Shown here in pieces: positions 1 through 11,818 of a stretch of 64,000 nt of DNA. This DNA is from Sesamum alatum (lineage: Eukaryota; Streptophyta; Magnoliopsida; Lamiales; Pedaliaceae): NCBI GenBank assembly GCA_034509735.1, contig JACGWO010000002.1, positions 29,807,636 through 29,871,635 of the forward strand, read 5' to 3'. Position numbers and translations under genes: made by a program. Below the pieces are notes generated by a model that did no database searches, was not told the DNA's origin, and worked only from the letters and a program-made list of their open reading frames with translations. Numbering within the stretch: the stretch's first letter is position 1; the number at the start of each line of letters is the position of its first letter.

Positions 1-867
1 CCTTAGTCTAGGGTATGGAATTGGGCGTCGCTTCCCATCCTTGACTAGGCATCTATGCTTAATACTCGAGACCACGTATGCTTCATTACGTCGATACAGG
101 AAACCATTCCCTGTTCGACCAACCACTGTGGCCACAGCTTCAAACAGCATGAACGTGTCTTCGAATGCATAGGAGATACCTCTGTCACATACTGACAGGG
201 GACGGATCTCTTCTTGGAATCCACCGTCCTCGCTACACATTCTGACTGCACTGGACAAGGCTTATGATAATCATCTTACAGAATGATTACCTCTCGCCAG
301 ATCCAAGATACAGCCATCATGTGCACGCGACTGCCATGATTCCTCAAGTCTGAGGATTACTCCCGTACTATCGGAACCGGGGAAAACCAATCATACCGAC
401 CAAGCCTCCAAGGCTTCCATATGATGATCCCCGCGAGTCAGTCCAGTCGGCTCGACCCCAATCGACCAACACATCAAGATCGTGTAGGCGTCCCACGCCC
501 GTCGCTGATGAAACACGACACTCATCCAATGAACACGACTCTTGACGCAAGTCTCAATAGGACTCTCGATGCCCTGTCTCGAGGTCCTCGACTTGGAATG
601 TTTCAGACCCAACTCTAATCAGTTGGTTTCATGACCACCATCCAAAGCGTGGCCCAACTGCACGAGTTGTTATCCATGGTCTGTGGGCTTTGTTGCGATA
701 TAAGTTAAAAACCGTTTTAACAAATGTAAGATGAGCGCAACAAAGAAGGTACCATTGGTGACGAATACTCATCTTATTCATCACATAATAATATTACATT
801 TACATCAAGTTGTCAGATAGGTTAAAAATCGTCAAACCTATTGGCTTTCTGGTCACCTATTCTAACA
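1..867 (-). mobile_element. Copia long LTR, 5' part (runs off the left edge)
   Basis: Read on the minus strand, this begins TGTTAGAATAGGTGACCAGA at 867 and continues leftward out of the window. It matches, in reverse orientation, the LTR copies at 47389-49600 and 61871-64000 over the whole visible length. TGTTAG is the family's 5' LTR end, also seen right after a PPT at 5109. Only the first 867 bp of roughly 2.2 kb are present, so I cannot say whether this is a solo LTR or part of an element. Small open frames inside it recur in the other LTR copies and are not convincing genes. Confidence 0.9.
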
Positions 868-2240
868 ATACATGTAATCATGAACATTCAACATCGTCTA
901 ACAACTCCTTTGACGACAGAATGCAAGATTTCGCGGAAGGCACCATAGCTCAAGGAAAACTTGAAAGATGTCCTTGTAGCAATGCAGGTGAAGAGAACTG
1001 AGCAAACGGCGGCATAGATCTCGTCTTTGTGAAGGACGCTTGGACGATGGCCTTTCTCTTCTTCTATGGTGAAGATCTAGTCGTGAGCGCACATGAGGAG
1101 AAATGCGCGAATGGCGGCATGGATCTCGACTTTGTGAAGGGTGCTTTCATGTTGGCCTAGCGCGTCTTCCGAGAAAGGGGATGTCTTTGCAAAACTTGGA
1201 CGGTAGAATTCTCCATAAGCCCCATCGATGATGAGGTGACGACTTAGAAGTGCAAACTCGATGTCGGCTTCAACGTCATGAACGGAAGAATTTTCCACCA
1301 AGACCATGGATTGAAACGAAGTGTTGGGCAAAAATCAAGCGCCTCTTTCGTCACCTCTTCAAGACATCGGTGGATGTGCATTGACTTGTGCAAAGATTGA
1401 GTCTTGGATGGTTAAATGATGTCGGCTAGCCATGGATGTACAAAAGGAGTTATTGTGATGTTGAGGTTATCCTTGCCACTTCAACTGATGATGCGTGGGA
1501 ACGATTTGTGGACGTACAAAGTGGTGCTTCAACCTTGAAGTTGTCCTTGCTACTTCAAACGATGGTGCGTGGGAATGACTCATTGAGATTCTCGAAGCCT
1601 TTCCTTGCCAAACAAGAAAATTACAAATAAAAAATTAAAGTCAAAATCGTGAAGAAAAATACATGTGCATGTGTGTGCTTGAAAGTGTTCATAAAAGTCA
1701 AGAATTCTTCTCAAAGACAAATCCACGAAGACATGGCGCTCAAAATCCATAGCACTTGTGTGGGAAAGTAGAGAAGCCTGTTCACAAGTCGTGGCAAAAA
1801 GACAACAAGAACGCAGGCGACCTATTTCGCTCGAAGAGGAGAATGAAAGCAGAAAATTGGTGTCGAATTGAAGAAAATCCCCCTCAGTTGCATTCATTTA
1901 TAATGTTGATCACAGACGAAAGGTAGAAATTTTACCATATTTCTTACGATATTGAAGGAGGAAACATTATAAAGATGGAAAGCCAATTACTCATTAGTTT
2001 CCATTGTGATCAAACTAATGAATATTTTCCAAAATAAAGAAAAAAAAGGAAAGGGATAAACTTGGTAGATGAAAAAGCCTCATGCCGCTGCTGCAATACG
2101 TTGATGATGACAAAAACAAGAATTGAGTGCATCTGTTGTAATGGTCTTAGCAGGCCCATGTTGATCCAAATATATATATATATAATAATATTTCAAGTCC
2201 TGCCTCCGACAATATTGGCATGATCTTCGCCGAGCTTGGA
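868..2240 (+). other. 3' non-coding internal region of a Tat-like gypsy element
   Basis: This stretch lies upstream of the PPT and 3' LTR at 2241-2990 and downstream of an inserted Copia LTR. It contains imperfect local repeats: a GGCGGCAT..GATCTCG block near 1009 and again near 1110, and a CCTTGC.ACTTCAA..GATG.TGCGTGGGAA block near 1470 and again near 1545. I found no recognisable pol or gag protein in any frame. Tat/Ogre-type elements often carry a long non-coding 3' region with short tandem repeats, which fits. The assignment is inferred from position. Confidence 0.45.
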
Positions 2241-2252
2241 AGTGGGGGCATC
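2241..2252 (+). promoter_or_regulatory. Polypurine tract of the Tat-like element
   Basis: AGTGGGGGCATC lies directly before the LTR start TGTTGACATC. A purine run next to a TG-start LTR is the plus-strand priming site for retrotransposon reverse transcription. It shows that the LTR at 2253 is a 3' LTR. Confidence 0.6.
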
Positions 2253-2990
2253 TGTTGACATCAAAATTTTTGAATAAATTATCAATTAAATCCGAAATAA
2301 ATCGGCTAATAATTGGGTTCCAAAATGATAGCTCATAATAAATTTGGGCTTTATCGTAAGAAAAAGAAATCAAAATTCATAAAGCCCATATTAAATTTGG
2401 GTATTATACAATATTATGGTTCTATCCAAAATATAAAATTATTATTTTTGGATGGCTAAATTGAGCCTGCTACATGTTTTTGAAAAGCAATCCATCAAAA
2501 GACTAGTCCATGTCAAAGTCCACGGTGATCAAGCCCAACAGACATGAGCCTAAGCTATTTGTAGCCCTACTCATGCCTATAAATAAAACCCTTCACCATC
2601 CAAGTAAGGGATTTCCATAGAACATTGGAGACGACACAAGACAAGAAGTCCCTCCATATGACACAAGAGATCCAAAGGGACCCAAGTCCAAAAGTTCTCT
2701 ACTACGACGAAGATCCACGACCACCACGTCTTCCTTGGCATTAAATCCATGGAGCCTTTATACTAAATTTCAATGTGACGCGTAGTTTGCTCCACAAATC
2801 TGGAGGAGATTACACATCAACATCCAAGAACAAGCATTAGCCCTGGGATTGACATTTAGAAGGAAGAATCAAGGGATTACATCCAAATTAGAGATTGTAT
2901 CCACTTTTCTTTTTAAAATTAATAAAATCATTTGTCCATATTTTTCTTGTCTCGTAATTATTTTTGCAGACACGAAATTTTGTGTGAACA
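2253..2990 (+). mobile_element. Tat-like gypsy 3' LTR
   Basis: The LTR starts TGTTGACATC and ends GTGTGAACA (738 bp). The same family occurs inverted at 28996-29673, where the last ~50 bp (CTTGTCGTGTAATTATT...GACACGAAAT) are clearly alike and gag follows. A TATA-like CTATAAATAAAA lies near 2577, as expected of an LTR promoter. A PPT sits immediately upstream. No second copy is in the window, so the 5' part of this element was lost or lies to the left. Confidence 0.75.
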
Positions 2991-3618
2991 CATATCATTA
3001 CTCAAAAGATTATAGAATATTATAGATTAATTATATATTACGGATTTGCATATTTTATAGTGTATTGTGCTTGATGTAATATTTTTAAATTGTATATTAA
3101 TAATTTATTTTTAAATTTCAACATATATATAACAATAACCAGTAAAAAATTAATGTAAATTTTTTAAACAGTTATGTGAAAAAAAAATATAAGGATTGCA
3201 AATTTATAGTGTTTATAAAGATTCTATAATAATTATAAAAATAATAAATTTTGGATAGTATTTATGTGAAATATAATGTTTATAATGATTTAAATTATAT
3301 TTTAGGGGAATGAATTAAATAAACATATTTTAGGGTGTAAAAACAATAAGGACATTTTCGTCTTTAAAAAAATTAGTCCATATCATGATGGGGCTTTTGT
3401 TATATTTTATAGTCTAGGGGGTAAATACACTTCATACATAGTTCAGGGGTGCAAAGTGTATTTAACCCTATTTTTAATCATATTAATGTATTAGTTGAAT
3501 TGATGTATTGCTCAATTTATTAAAATACTGATATAATCATATATGTAATTATTAGTTTAAAAAAATATATGTAGGATGTATATTACAAATTTCTCCTGAA
3601 ATGTTTATAAAAATGGAT
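2991..3618. other. AT-rich intergenic DNA with one hairpin
   Basis: No coding signal is visible. The only structure is an inverted repeat, GGGTAAATACACTT at 3419-3432 facing AAGTGTATTTAACCC at 3454-3468. These arms resemble the ends of small plant inverted-repeat elements. I cannot define target-site duplications. Confidence 0.4.
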
Positions 3619-3780
3619 TGGATAAATTACAGTCACCTCCTCGAGGTTTGGTATAATATATCTTTTTGTTGTTTAGAAAATTACAGATACCACTCTGATT
3701 TTAACGTTACTCTAATAACGAGTTCATTCTGTTAGTTTTTGTTAGTTTTTAATCCAATTGTTGTGGTAAACTAACAAAAA
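3619..3780. repeat. Half copy of the GAGGTTTG MITE family, 3' end lost
   Basis: It starts GGATAAATTACAGTCACCTC with GAGGTTTG following, matching the ends of the elements at 17596-18016 and 57285-57980. Only the left arm is present. A perfect 13-bp inverted repeat (TTTTTGTTAGTTT at 3736-3748 and AAACTAACAAAAA at 3768-3780) ends exactly where the Copia RT sequence begins. Confidence 0.55.
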
Positions 3781-5062
3781 ATGCTATTTCGGATCCTGCT
3801 TGCCATAGCAGCATGGTATGACTATGAAATATGGCAGATGGACGTGAAAACGGCCTTCCTCAACGGTTTCGTTGAAGAAGAGATCTATATGGATCAGCCG
3901 GAGGGTTTCACGGTCACTGGAGAAGAACAGAAGGTCTGTCGTCTCCAGAAGTCCATACTATGGCCTCAAACAAAGCATCCCGAAGTTGGAACATTCGATT
4001 TGATGAAGTAATACGGGAATATGACTTCATCAAAAAAAAACGAATCCGACCCTTGTGTATACAAGAAGGTCAGTGGGAGCTCTATAGTGTTCCTAGTGCT
4101 TTACGTGGATGACATTTCTGCTCATTGGTAATGACGTCAGAATGTTAGGAAACACAAAGCATGGTTGTCAACCAAATTTTCCATGAAGGACTTGGTGAAG
4201 CCTCCTACATCCTAGGCATCCAGATTGTCAGGGACAGATCTAAAAGGATGTTAGGGCTCACCCAAAACTCGTATATGGAGAAAGTCCTAAAGAGATATCG
4301 AATGGACAACTCCAAACGAGGATTCCTTCCAATGAGGCATGGGATCAAGTTATCCAAGAAACAGTCCCCGCAGACTGATGAGGAACTTGAAAAGATGAAA
4401 GTCATCCCCTATGCTTCTGCCGTAGGTAGCATCCAATATGCGGTCCATATGCACCAGGCCTGACATTGCATACGCTTTGAGCGTGACAAGCAAATATCAG
4501 TCCTGTGCAGGAGAGGCACATTGGAATGCCGTTAAGGGCATCCTTAAGTACCTTAGGAGGACTAAGGAAATGTTCTTGGTCATATGGCAATGGAGAACTT
4601 ATTCTGGAAGGCTTTAGCGACGCTAGCTTTCCAGTCTGATGACGGATGATGCCAAGTCTCAATCGGGATATGTATTCAAACTCAACGGAGGAGTAGTGGC
4701 TTGGAAAAGTTCCAAGCAAGCAACCACTGCTGACTCCACCACTGAGGCTGAATACATAGCAGCTTCAGAAGCTGTTAAGGAAGCGGTTTGGATGAGAAAC
4801 TACATCCAAGAGTTGGGTGTGGTGCCTAGCATCGCCGAGCCCGTTGTTATCTTCTGTGATAACAACGGTGCAATAGCGCAAGCAAAGGAACCGAGATCTC
4901 ATCACCGTTCCAAACACATTCTTAGACGCTACCATCTTCTTAGAGAAATGGTAGGAAGAGGTGACGTTCGGATGGACCGAGTCAACTCAGCAGACAACAC
5001 AGCAGACCCGCTGACCAAAGCCTATGTCGCAGAGTGCTCATACGCAACATCTTGAGAAGATG
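3781..5062 (+). pseudogene. Copia reverse transcriptase-RNase H remnant
   Basis: The encoded protein begins within the RT core at RILLAIAAWYDYEIWQMDVK, followed by TAFLNG and YMDQPEGF, the classic Ty1/copia RT start. The catalytic LYVDDI follows at about 4099-4116 but is followed at once by a frameshift. Later segments are FSMKDLGEASYILGIQIVRD (about 4178), the AYALSV/SKYQ region, and RNase H with SGYVFKLNGGVVAWKSSKQ, TEAEYIA, CDNNGAIA and the final NTADPLTKAY. Frames shift near 4010, 4130, 4460 and 4640, and part of the RT is deleted near 3960. Gag, protease and integrase are absent because the element is truncated at 3781. It cannot make a working polyprotein. Confidence 0.92.
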
Positions 5063-5097
5063 GGGATTAGGCATATGGGTGATTGGCTTTAAAGGTC

Positions 5098-5108
5098 AAG
5101 TGGGAGAT
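5098..5108 (+). promoter_or_regulatory. Copia polypurine tract
   Basis: AAGTGGGAGAT lies directly upstream of the LTR start TGTTAG and about 45 bp after the RNase H coding end. This is the usual Copia PPT and fixes the LTR boundary at 5109. Confidence 0.8.
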
Positions 5109-6406
5109 TGTTAGAATAGGTGACCATGTAAGCCAATTTTGGCGGGTATATGTAACCTATGTCTAGACAATTATAGGTGTTTGATAAATCATTAATGAAT
5201 AAAAGAAGTGAATTTCATTTGGCATTACTTTGTTTGTGTTCACTTTTCTATATCTGTTCACTACGCAAACAAAGCCCACGGACTGAGAATCAATTTCGGG
5301 GACTGGGACTACGCTTGGAGGTAGGTCCATGGAATCAGTCTTCCCGAATCAGTCCGGAAATCTCCAAGTCAAGGATCCCGAAAATGGGTACCGGGATTCC
5401 CATTTGAGACTTGCACTAAGCACCTGCTGTCGTGTTTCATCGACGGGTGACGAGGGTCGTCTAAGCACAGTTGTTAGTGGGTTAGCATGCGAGGACGCAG
5501 CTGACTGAAGGTGACTCGCGGGAACCGTCTTACGGAGGACCTTGAGTATGGTCAGCAAAGGTATGACGTGTATTCCCGGTTCCAACGGTACAGGTCAAGT
5601 CCTTTGACTTGAGGAATTGCTGAGTTTACCTGTACATCAGGGCTGTATCTTAGATATGGTGAGAGATTGCCAGAATTCTCTTTGGTAGTCATAAGCCATG
5701 TCCTAGTGCAGTTCTCGTGTGCAAAGTGACAGTAGTTTCCAAGAAAGGATCTGTCTCCTGTCAATAGGTTTTGGCAGTTGAGTCTCATGTATACTCTAGG
5801 TCTTGTCCCTAAAACTGTGGCCACAGTGACTGAACAGAAGGGAAGGATTCCCTTGCGGCGTTTAGTGAGGACAGACCGACACTTAGGTCCAAAATGGGTT
5901 ACCTGCATTTTCCGTGCCCTAGACTCTAAGTGATGAGACCGAAGACAGAAGGATAAGTGTACTGTTAGAGCCTAAATGTTCATCCCTGAATATTTCACCT
6001 AGTCTCTAGTGCCATGGACCGTTGTTAGATGGCCACCCATGGTAACGGAAGGATTCTAGGAATCCGACCAAGTCTAGCTGAAAGGTGAACCTAAAGAGTC
6101 ACACACTATCCACACACATTTAGATATTTAATTAGGAATTAAATATTGGAGTGAAGGAATGATTATTAAATTGGATTTAATCGGGTCCTTTATTTTTCTT
6201 GGAGAAATAATTCCTTCTATTAGATATAAGGAATTTAAATTGATAAATTAGATTTATCAAAGGGATTTATTTAATGGGCTTTAAAATAATATTTATATTT
6301 TATTTTAGCCTCTTTGGAAATATTTAAATAGGTTTTAAATATTCCATTAAATTAAATTAAATCAACGGTTGAGATCCAATGGGAGAGATGGATGGCTAGG
6401 ATTGTT

Positions 6407-6465
6407 TTGACTAGGTCAAAACACTACTTTGACTAGGACTTTGACTAGGTCAAAATCCTAGTCAA
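6407..6465 (+). promoter_or_regulatory. Cluster of six W-box motifs in the LTR promoter
   Basis: TTGACT occurs at 6407, 6429 and 6441. The reverse-strand forms GGTCAA (6414 and 6448) and AGTCAA (6460) complete six TTGAC[CT] cores in 59 bp. The cluster ends about 50 bp upstream of the TATA box at 6513. WRKY factors bind this core, so the LTR promoter could respond to stress or defence signals. That function is inferred. Confidence 0.55.
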
Positions 6466-6479
6466 ATTAGAGTTCTTAA

Positions 6480-6520
6480 AAGAGGAGTTTAAAGAGGATT
6501 AAACTCCTCTTCTATATAAA
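6480..6520 (+). promoter_or_regulatory. LTR TATA box preceded by a perfect 12-bp inverted repeat
   Basis: AAGAGGAGTTTA (6480-6491) pairs with TAAACTCCTCTT (6500-6511) across an 8-bp loop. TATATAAA follows at 6513-6520. The position within the LTR and the CT-rich stretch downstream fit a Pol II promoter at the U3/R boundary. Confidence 0.6.
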
Positions 6521-7119
6521 CCCCTAGCATCCTACAAGTGGATTGATGATGAAACTCCAACACACACACTACAACACACACACACGGATTCTCTCTCCCT
6601 CTCTCTCGTCCGATTCTCTCTCCCTCTCCAAGAAATATTTTCTTGGTTCTTTTTGTTCTTGGAACATTAAGAACTTGATGAATCAATACCATTAATCCAT
6701 AATGTGTTATTGATTCATCCACTCCAAAAAACATAAACTTGTTCGTTGCTAGCACGACGTGCAAGATACGTGGGTTGGATCGTGTGTCACGATTTGGAGG
6801 GTCTCAAGACGAGATCTTGGTGCAAAACGGGAACAACGCTTGTAGCCATTGAAGACGAAAACGACAACGGGTAGGTCTCGTTTTTAATTTTTCGTCCTCT
6901 CTTTAATTTCCAACCCTATGGCCTCCATGATTTATTTTATGTTATTCGTTCATGAGATACACCGAACGCCCGGGAAATTTCAAAGGCACACCCTTTGAAA
7001 CGTGTTTTAATTTAAAAGCATGTTTAAATTCCGCATTTATTTTAATTATACCGCGCTTCCGCATTCGCGCTTTTCCCGGGACGATCCACAATTCCTTTCA
7101 CCCGCTGTATCCCGTCGTC

Positions 7120-7771
7120 CCGAAAAATTAAATGCTAGAACACGATGAATGTAATGCATCACGAGATTTTTCAAAAAAGAACTTTTTGATCAACTGGGAT
7201 TGTAAGCAGATGTGTCCGCCGACCAAGTACGCCACTCACTTATGGGGTTAAAATCCTCACGATAATCACACAGAGAGTTCATATAGTCGTGAGTGTGTGC
7301 TTATTCTTCGGTGGTGAAACCAAGTGTAATATTGAATTGAGTTAAAGACATAGTAAATGTTCTACCCATTAAACGGAATTTGAGCACACCGGGGTGTCCA
7401 ATGTGAGTGTAGTGGGTGTAGAAAATTTAAAAGTCGTGTAAAACTCATGTGTTAATTCAATATATGCATTTGCGGTACAATTAAAGAAGCATCTCCATCC
7501 AATATTATCAACGAGCAAGTTAAAATCGTCATATACATGCAATGTGCGCAAAAGTTATCATAGTGGACAGTTTTACAAGGAGCAAATACCACGTGTGCAA
7601 AGAGCGGCATACCTTTCTTTGGCAGACCGGGATTGAAATGTCAAGTGTCCGCCGAGTGCTTCAGTTGACGGGTGGTCGAATGCTCGGGCCTCGCTGACTG
7701 CGTGATTGAGACGCCGATGGTGCAGACCGTGAAGAAGATCCATCACCTCGATTTCTCTTATTGCTACTCAT
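7120..7771 (-). pseudogene. Athila-type extra ORF (downstream of integrase), broken
   Basis: On the minus strand an ATG at 7771 opens MSSNKRNRGDGSSSRS. This is followed, across frameshifts and stops, by GWRCFFNCTANAYIELTHEF and then FRLMGRTFTMSLTQFNITLG and DYREDFNPISEW. The order and wording match the ORF found after integrase in Athila-lineage gypsy elements (sometimes called ORF1-like or env-like). Its function is unknown. At least two frame changes and several stops make it non-functional. The Copia LTR ending at 7100 abuts its 3' end, so the element's own 3' LTR is missing here. Confidence 0.7.
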
Positions 7772-8702
7772 TGCTCAAAATGCACAGTGAAGTGGGGGAA
7801 GAGGAGCGTAGAAATGAGTATATGAAAAGAAAATAGGTAGGACAAACCGACTATTAGCAGTCGGCGGCCGCGGGGTACCGGCAGACTACGGCGGCATAGG
7901 TGAAAAGGTGGCGGCTGAGGGGTTCTACCTGCGGCTTTGGGGAATGGATGATGTGGGTTTGCTGGGATAGGGCTTGACAGAGGCGGTCAGCGCGGTCAAC
8001 GACGGTCAACCGTGGTCGACGGTGTGGTCAACAGAGTAGTTGCGGCTGAGAGCACTTGGCGACGGTTTCTGGATGATGGTCAGCGATGGTAGAAAGGCAG
8101 CGGCTGAGCAAACGCGACAGAACGCGGCGGCATAGCAAGTGCAGCATTAGCGAAATGTATCGGCGGTGGTGGTCGTTGGCGTCGTTTAGCGGCGGTGAGC
8201 AGGCGTTGCAACTGAGCTGTGTGACAAGTGTAGCAGTGGCGATAACCGCGGCGGAGCAGCAGTGGCGGAGGATTTGCTTTGTGGAGGGAAGAGTTCTTCC
8301 TTGAAGGGCTGAAAGAGAGGATTAAAAAGGTGAGAAAAGTGTTGCCCTAATTTCCTTAAGTGAGACTTCCCTTTTTGAATTTTTTGATTTTCAAATTATT
8401 TTTTTTAATAAATAAATAATAAAGAAAAGTAGAAATGTGAAAAGAAACGAGTCTTATAAGTGTGGGTTTGCAGATTTGTTTGACTCGCTAGACGTGGGCA
8501 CGTCTAGTGGGTTAAAAATCTATAATTGAGAAGGGTCATAAGACGTGGGCATGTCTAGTGAACTGACTTATAGACTTCATTTTTCACAAAATTCAAACGA
8601 ATAGAACAAAAAAATATAGCAAATAAGGGTAGAAAAGGCGTGGGTTGCCTCCCATGTAGCGCCTTTTTTTAACGTCTTTGGCTAGACGAGATGCAAAGGT
8701 GT
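7772..8702 (-). other. Athila-type spacer between integrase and extra ORF
   Basis: No protein is recognisable. The segment at about 7850-8300 is markedly GC-rich (GGCGGC repeats) compared with its AT-rich surroundings. Near 8645 the minus strand reads GGGAGGCAACCCACGCC, a sequence typical of the region just after pol in Athila-like elements. Two short repeats, GACGTGGGCA[CT]GTCTAG at about 8490 and 8541, lie in the spacer. Confidence 0.5.
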
Positions 8703-9937
8703 CTAAGTGATGGTAGGCTCCTTCAGTTCGATCTTTTCCAGAGCGGGTGCTTGGAAATTCTCGTAGAAAGGTTTGAGCTGATGGTCGTTCACTTTAAACA
8801 TCTTTTGCGTGACGAGACTCTTGATCTCAATTGCACCATGAGGAAACACATTAACCACAACAAAGGGCCCAATCCAACGGGAACGTAACTTACCCGGAAA
8901 GAGTTTGAGTTTCAAATGGAAAAGCAACACTTTTTGCCCGACGGTGAATTCCTTGCTCGAGATGGTGTGGTCATGGAAAGCCTTAGTCTTCTCCTTGTAG
9001 ATCCTCGAGTTTTCATAAGCATCATTGCGTAACTCTTCAAGTTCTTGCAACTGCAACTTCCTATGGCTTCCCGCCTCGTCCATCACCATGTTGAACTGCT
9101 TGATTGCCCAATACGCCCAATGTTCGAGTTCGACAGGAAAATAACATGATTTACCAAAGACCAAACGAAAAGGGGACATACCTATAGGAGTTTTGTATGT
9201 CGTTCGCAAGCCCACAGAGCGTTGTCTAGGCGTGCGCCTCCAATCTTTTTCGGTTGGGATTGACAGTCTTCTCAAGTATGGACTTAACCTCTCGATTGGA
9301 AATTTCAGCTTGTCTATTCGTTTGCAGGTGATAGGCGGTGGAGACTCGGTGTGTGACATTGTGCTTTTTCAACAAAGCCTCAATCGTCCTATTACAAAAA
9401 TGAGTTCCCCGATCGCTTATAGTTGCCCTCGGCATCCCAAACCTGGAAAAGATGTTAGACTTCACAAAATCCACAATAGTTTTAGCATCATCTTTTCGTG
9501 TGGCTTTCGCCTCGACCCATTTAGACACATAATCAACTTTCAAAATGATGTAAGTGTAGCCAAAAGACGGAGGAAATGGTCCCATGAAGTCAATCACCCA
9601 TACGTCAAATACCTCGCAAGCGAGAATTGGTGTAAGGGGCATTTGATTCCGGGCGCTTAGATCCCCTGTCACAAGCTTTACAAAACAAATATGCATCCTT
9701 GAACAAATTAGGCCAAAACAACCCACATTTTAATACTTTTTGTGTTGTCCCATTAGGACCAAAATGCCCTCCACAAGCATAAGAGTGACAAAACTCAAGA
9801 ATAGAAAGGATTTTAGAATCAGGAACGCACCTTCGGATGATTTGATCCGAGCAAAATTTCCACAAGTAGGGATCATCCCACACATAATACTTCGCGTCAC
9901 TTTCGTATTTTATCTTTCCTTGCTGGAGGCAAGTCAC
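8703..9937 (-). pseudogene. Athila-type integrase remnant
   Basis: Three overlapping minus-strand segments together cover an integrase. From 9937 down come CHSYACGGHFGPNGTTQKVL (zinc-binding HHCC region), then VIDFMGPFPPSFGYTYIILK with the first catalytic [21 protein letters not shown] with the second D, and [20 protein letters not shown] with the catalytic E. After that come [20 protein letters not shown] and the C-terminal segment [15 protein letters not shown]. The D-D-E residues are still present but the frame shifts near 9660 and 9230. The FMGPFP wording is typical of the Athila lineage. Confidence 0.88.
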
Positions 9938-11643
9938 TTGGTAAAAGTGTTGGTGACGAGGAAGTTAACGATGTCGGCATACCATGGGGTGATTTCTCGA
10001 AGCAGTGAAGTGAAGAGATGTTCATCCGGGAATTCATCATGCAAAGGTGGGTGTTTACCTTTTGTGATCAACCGGCTAAGATGGTCGGCTACGAGATTTT
10101 CCGCTCCCTTTTTGTCCTTAATGGTAAGGTCGAATTCTTGCAGTAGGAGCACCCACCTTATGAGTCGTGGCTTCGCCTCTTTCTTTGATAGTAGGTACTT
10201 CAAAGCTGCATGATCGGAATAAACAATTCCTTTAGTACCAAGCAAATAGGGGCGAGATTTTCTAAAGCAAAGATAACGGTTAAAAGTTCTTTTTTCTGTA
10301 GTGGTGTAGTTGACTTGTGCGTTGTCTAGCATCCTTGAGATGTAATAGATGACATGAGGGTTCTTTCCAAACCTTTGCCCTAAAACAGCGCCTACTGCAT
10401 GGTTGCTTGCATCACACATAATCTCGAACGGTTCATCCCAATTTGGAGGTTGGATGATCGCTGCGGAGGTCAAAGAGTCCTTTAATCTGTCAAACGCCTT
10501 CTTGCATCCTTCATTGAAATCGAAAATGGCTTCTTTTTGCAGCAACTTGCACAGGGGTTGAGCAATCTAGAATTCTTTTGATGAATCGTCTATAAAATCC
10601 TGCATGACCAAGAAAGGAACGAATCTCCCGCACAGTGGCGGGGTAAGGCAAGGATTTTATAACATCAATTTTGGCCTTATCAACATCTATCCCCTGAGAA
10701 GACACAATATTCCCCAAAATAAGACCTTACTCAACCATAAAGTGAAATTTTTCATAATTCAATACAAGGTTTTTTTTTTCACCTTTCGAGGACTTTGGCT
10801 AGTTTTTCTAAACAATCATTAAAGGAATCTCCATAGACAGTGAAATCGTCCATAAAGACTTCGATAAATTGTTCAACATAATCTGAAAAAATACTAACCA
10901 TACACCTTTGAAAGGTGGCGGGGGCATTACACAATCCGAATGGCATCCGTCGATAAGCAAATGTCCCGAAAGGGCAAGTGAACGTCGTCTTTTCTTGGTC
11001 CCACGAGTGCCACCGCTATTTGGTGAAAACCTGAATATCCATCAAGACAATAATAGTGAGAACGGCCGGCTAAATGTTTCAACATCTGATCAATAAAAGG
11101 AAGAGGGAAGTGATCTTTGCTAGTGGCAGTGTTAAGCTTTCTATAGTCTATACAAACCCGCCATTCGTTTTGAACACGAGTGGGTACTAGGTCACCAACA
11201 GAATTTTCAACAACGGTTATGCCCGTTTTCTTGGGCACAACTTGAGTTGGACTTACCCATTCACTATCAGAAATTGGAAAGATCATACCGGCATCGAGGA
11301 GTTTCAAGATTTCCTTTTTCACCACTTCCATCATTGGTGGATTTAGCCGTTGTTGAGCTTCTCGTGAGGGTTTAGATCCTTCTTCGAGTAAGATTCGGTG
11401 TTCATACGTCGAAGGACTCAACCCCTTGATGTCGGCGATGGTCCATCCTATGGCTTCTCGAAATTCTCGAAGTATGCGAACCAACTTTTCTTCTTCCAAG
11501 GCGGAGAGTTTACTTGAGATAATCACCAGTAGCGTGTTATTCTTGCCTAGGAAGGGATACTTAAGATAGTCCGGAAATTCCTTTAGCTCTAGAATAGGTG
11601 CCTGCAACAAAGAGGGAAGAAGTTTAGTATGTGTGCGTGACAA
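9934..11643 (-). pseudogene. Athila-type reverse transcriptase-RNase H remnant
   Basis: From 11643 down the minus strand encodes the RT N-terminus (LSPSTYEHRILLEEGSKPSR), VSPTQVVPKKTG, EWRVCIDYRKLNTATSKDHF and CLDGYSGFHQIAV. The catalytic motif reads FMDDFTVYG at about 10835. GNIVSSQGIDVDKAKIDVIK and SFLGHAGFYRRFIK follow. RNase H (10545-9934) shows CDASNHAVGAVLGQR, the NYTTTEKRTFNRYLCFRKSR stretch, YSDHAALKYLL and NLVADHLSRL. The typical catalytic glutamate region NYTTTEKE reads TEKR here. Frames break near 10990, 10740 and 10540, so no intact enzyme can be made. Confidence 0.9.
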
Positions 11644-11818
11644 ATCAATGAAAGAAATATTATGCGGGAAGGGAGCAGAGAGCTTCGAGCTCGAAAGACG
11701 CTTTCACCAATTGGGGATCAAGAACCATATTGTCTTCCAATGTTTATACTTGTGACGGTGTGAGACCTTCCTCTAATGCCAACTTCACGTGGTTACCGAC
11801 ATTGTTCTTCGAAAATTC

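Larger units (their letters stand above)
5109..7100 (+). mobile_element. Copia 3' LTR (1,992 bp)
   Basis: It starts TGTTAGAATAGGTGACC right after the PPT and ends CAATTCCTTTCA. The 3' end aligns with the ends of the other family members (CCTTCA at 49600, CTTTCA at 51544 on the minus strand, CCTTCA at 35088). It holds a TATA box at 6513-6520, a W-box cluster at 6407-6465, a CT-rich stretch near 6580-6630 and the GAACGCCCGG block near 6964. It is a diverged subfamily, clearly less like the copies at 47389 and 61871 than they are to each other. Confidence 0.85.

Noticed and set aside
45..618. Short open frames on both strands that recur at 47549-48329 and 61598-62806
   Set aside because: They lie in copies of the same LTR and owe their recurrence to the repeat; they start and stop at different points and match no protein I know.
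5552..5908. 118-codon minus-strand open frame
   Set aside because: It lies wholly inside the Copia LTR and is not kept in the other LTR copies.
8086..8304. 72-codon basic frame in a GC-rich stretch
   Set aside because: It is caused by GGC/GCG-rich repeats in the Athila-type spacer; no domain is recognisable.
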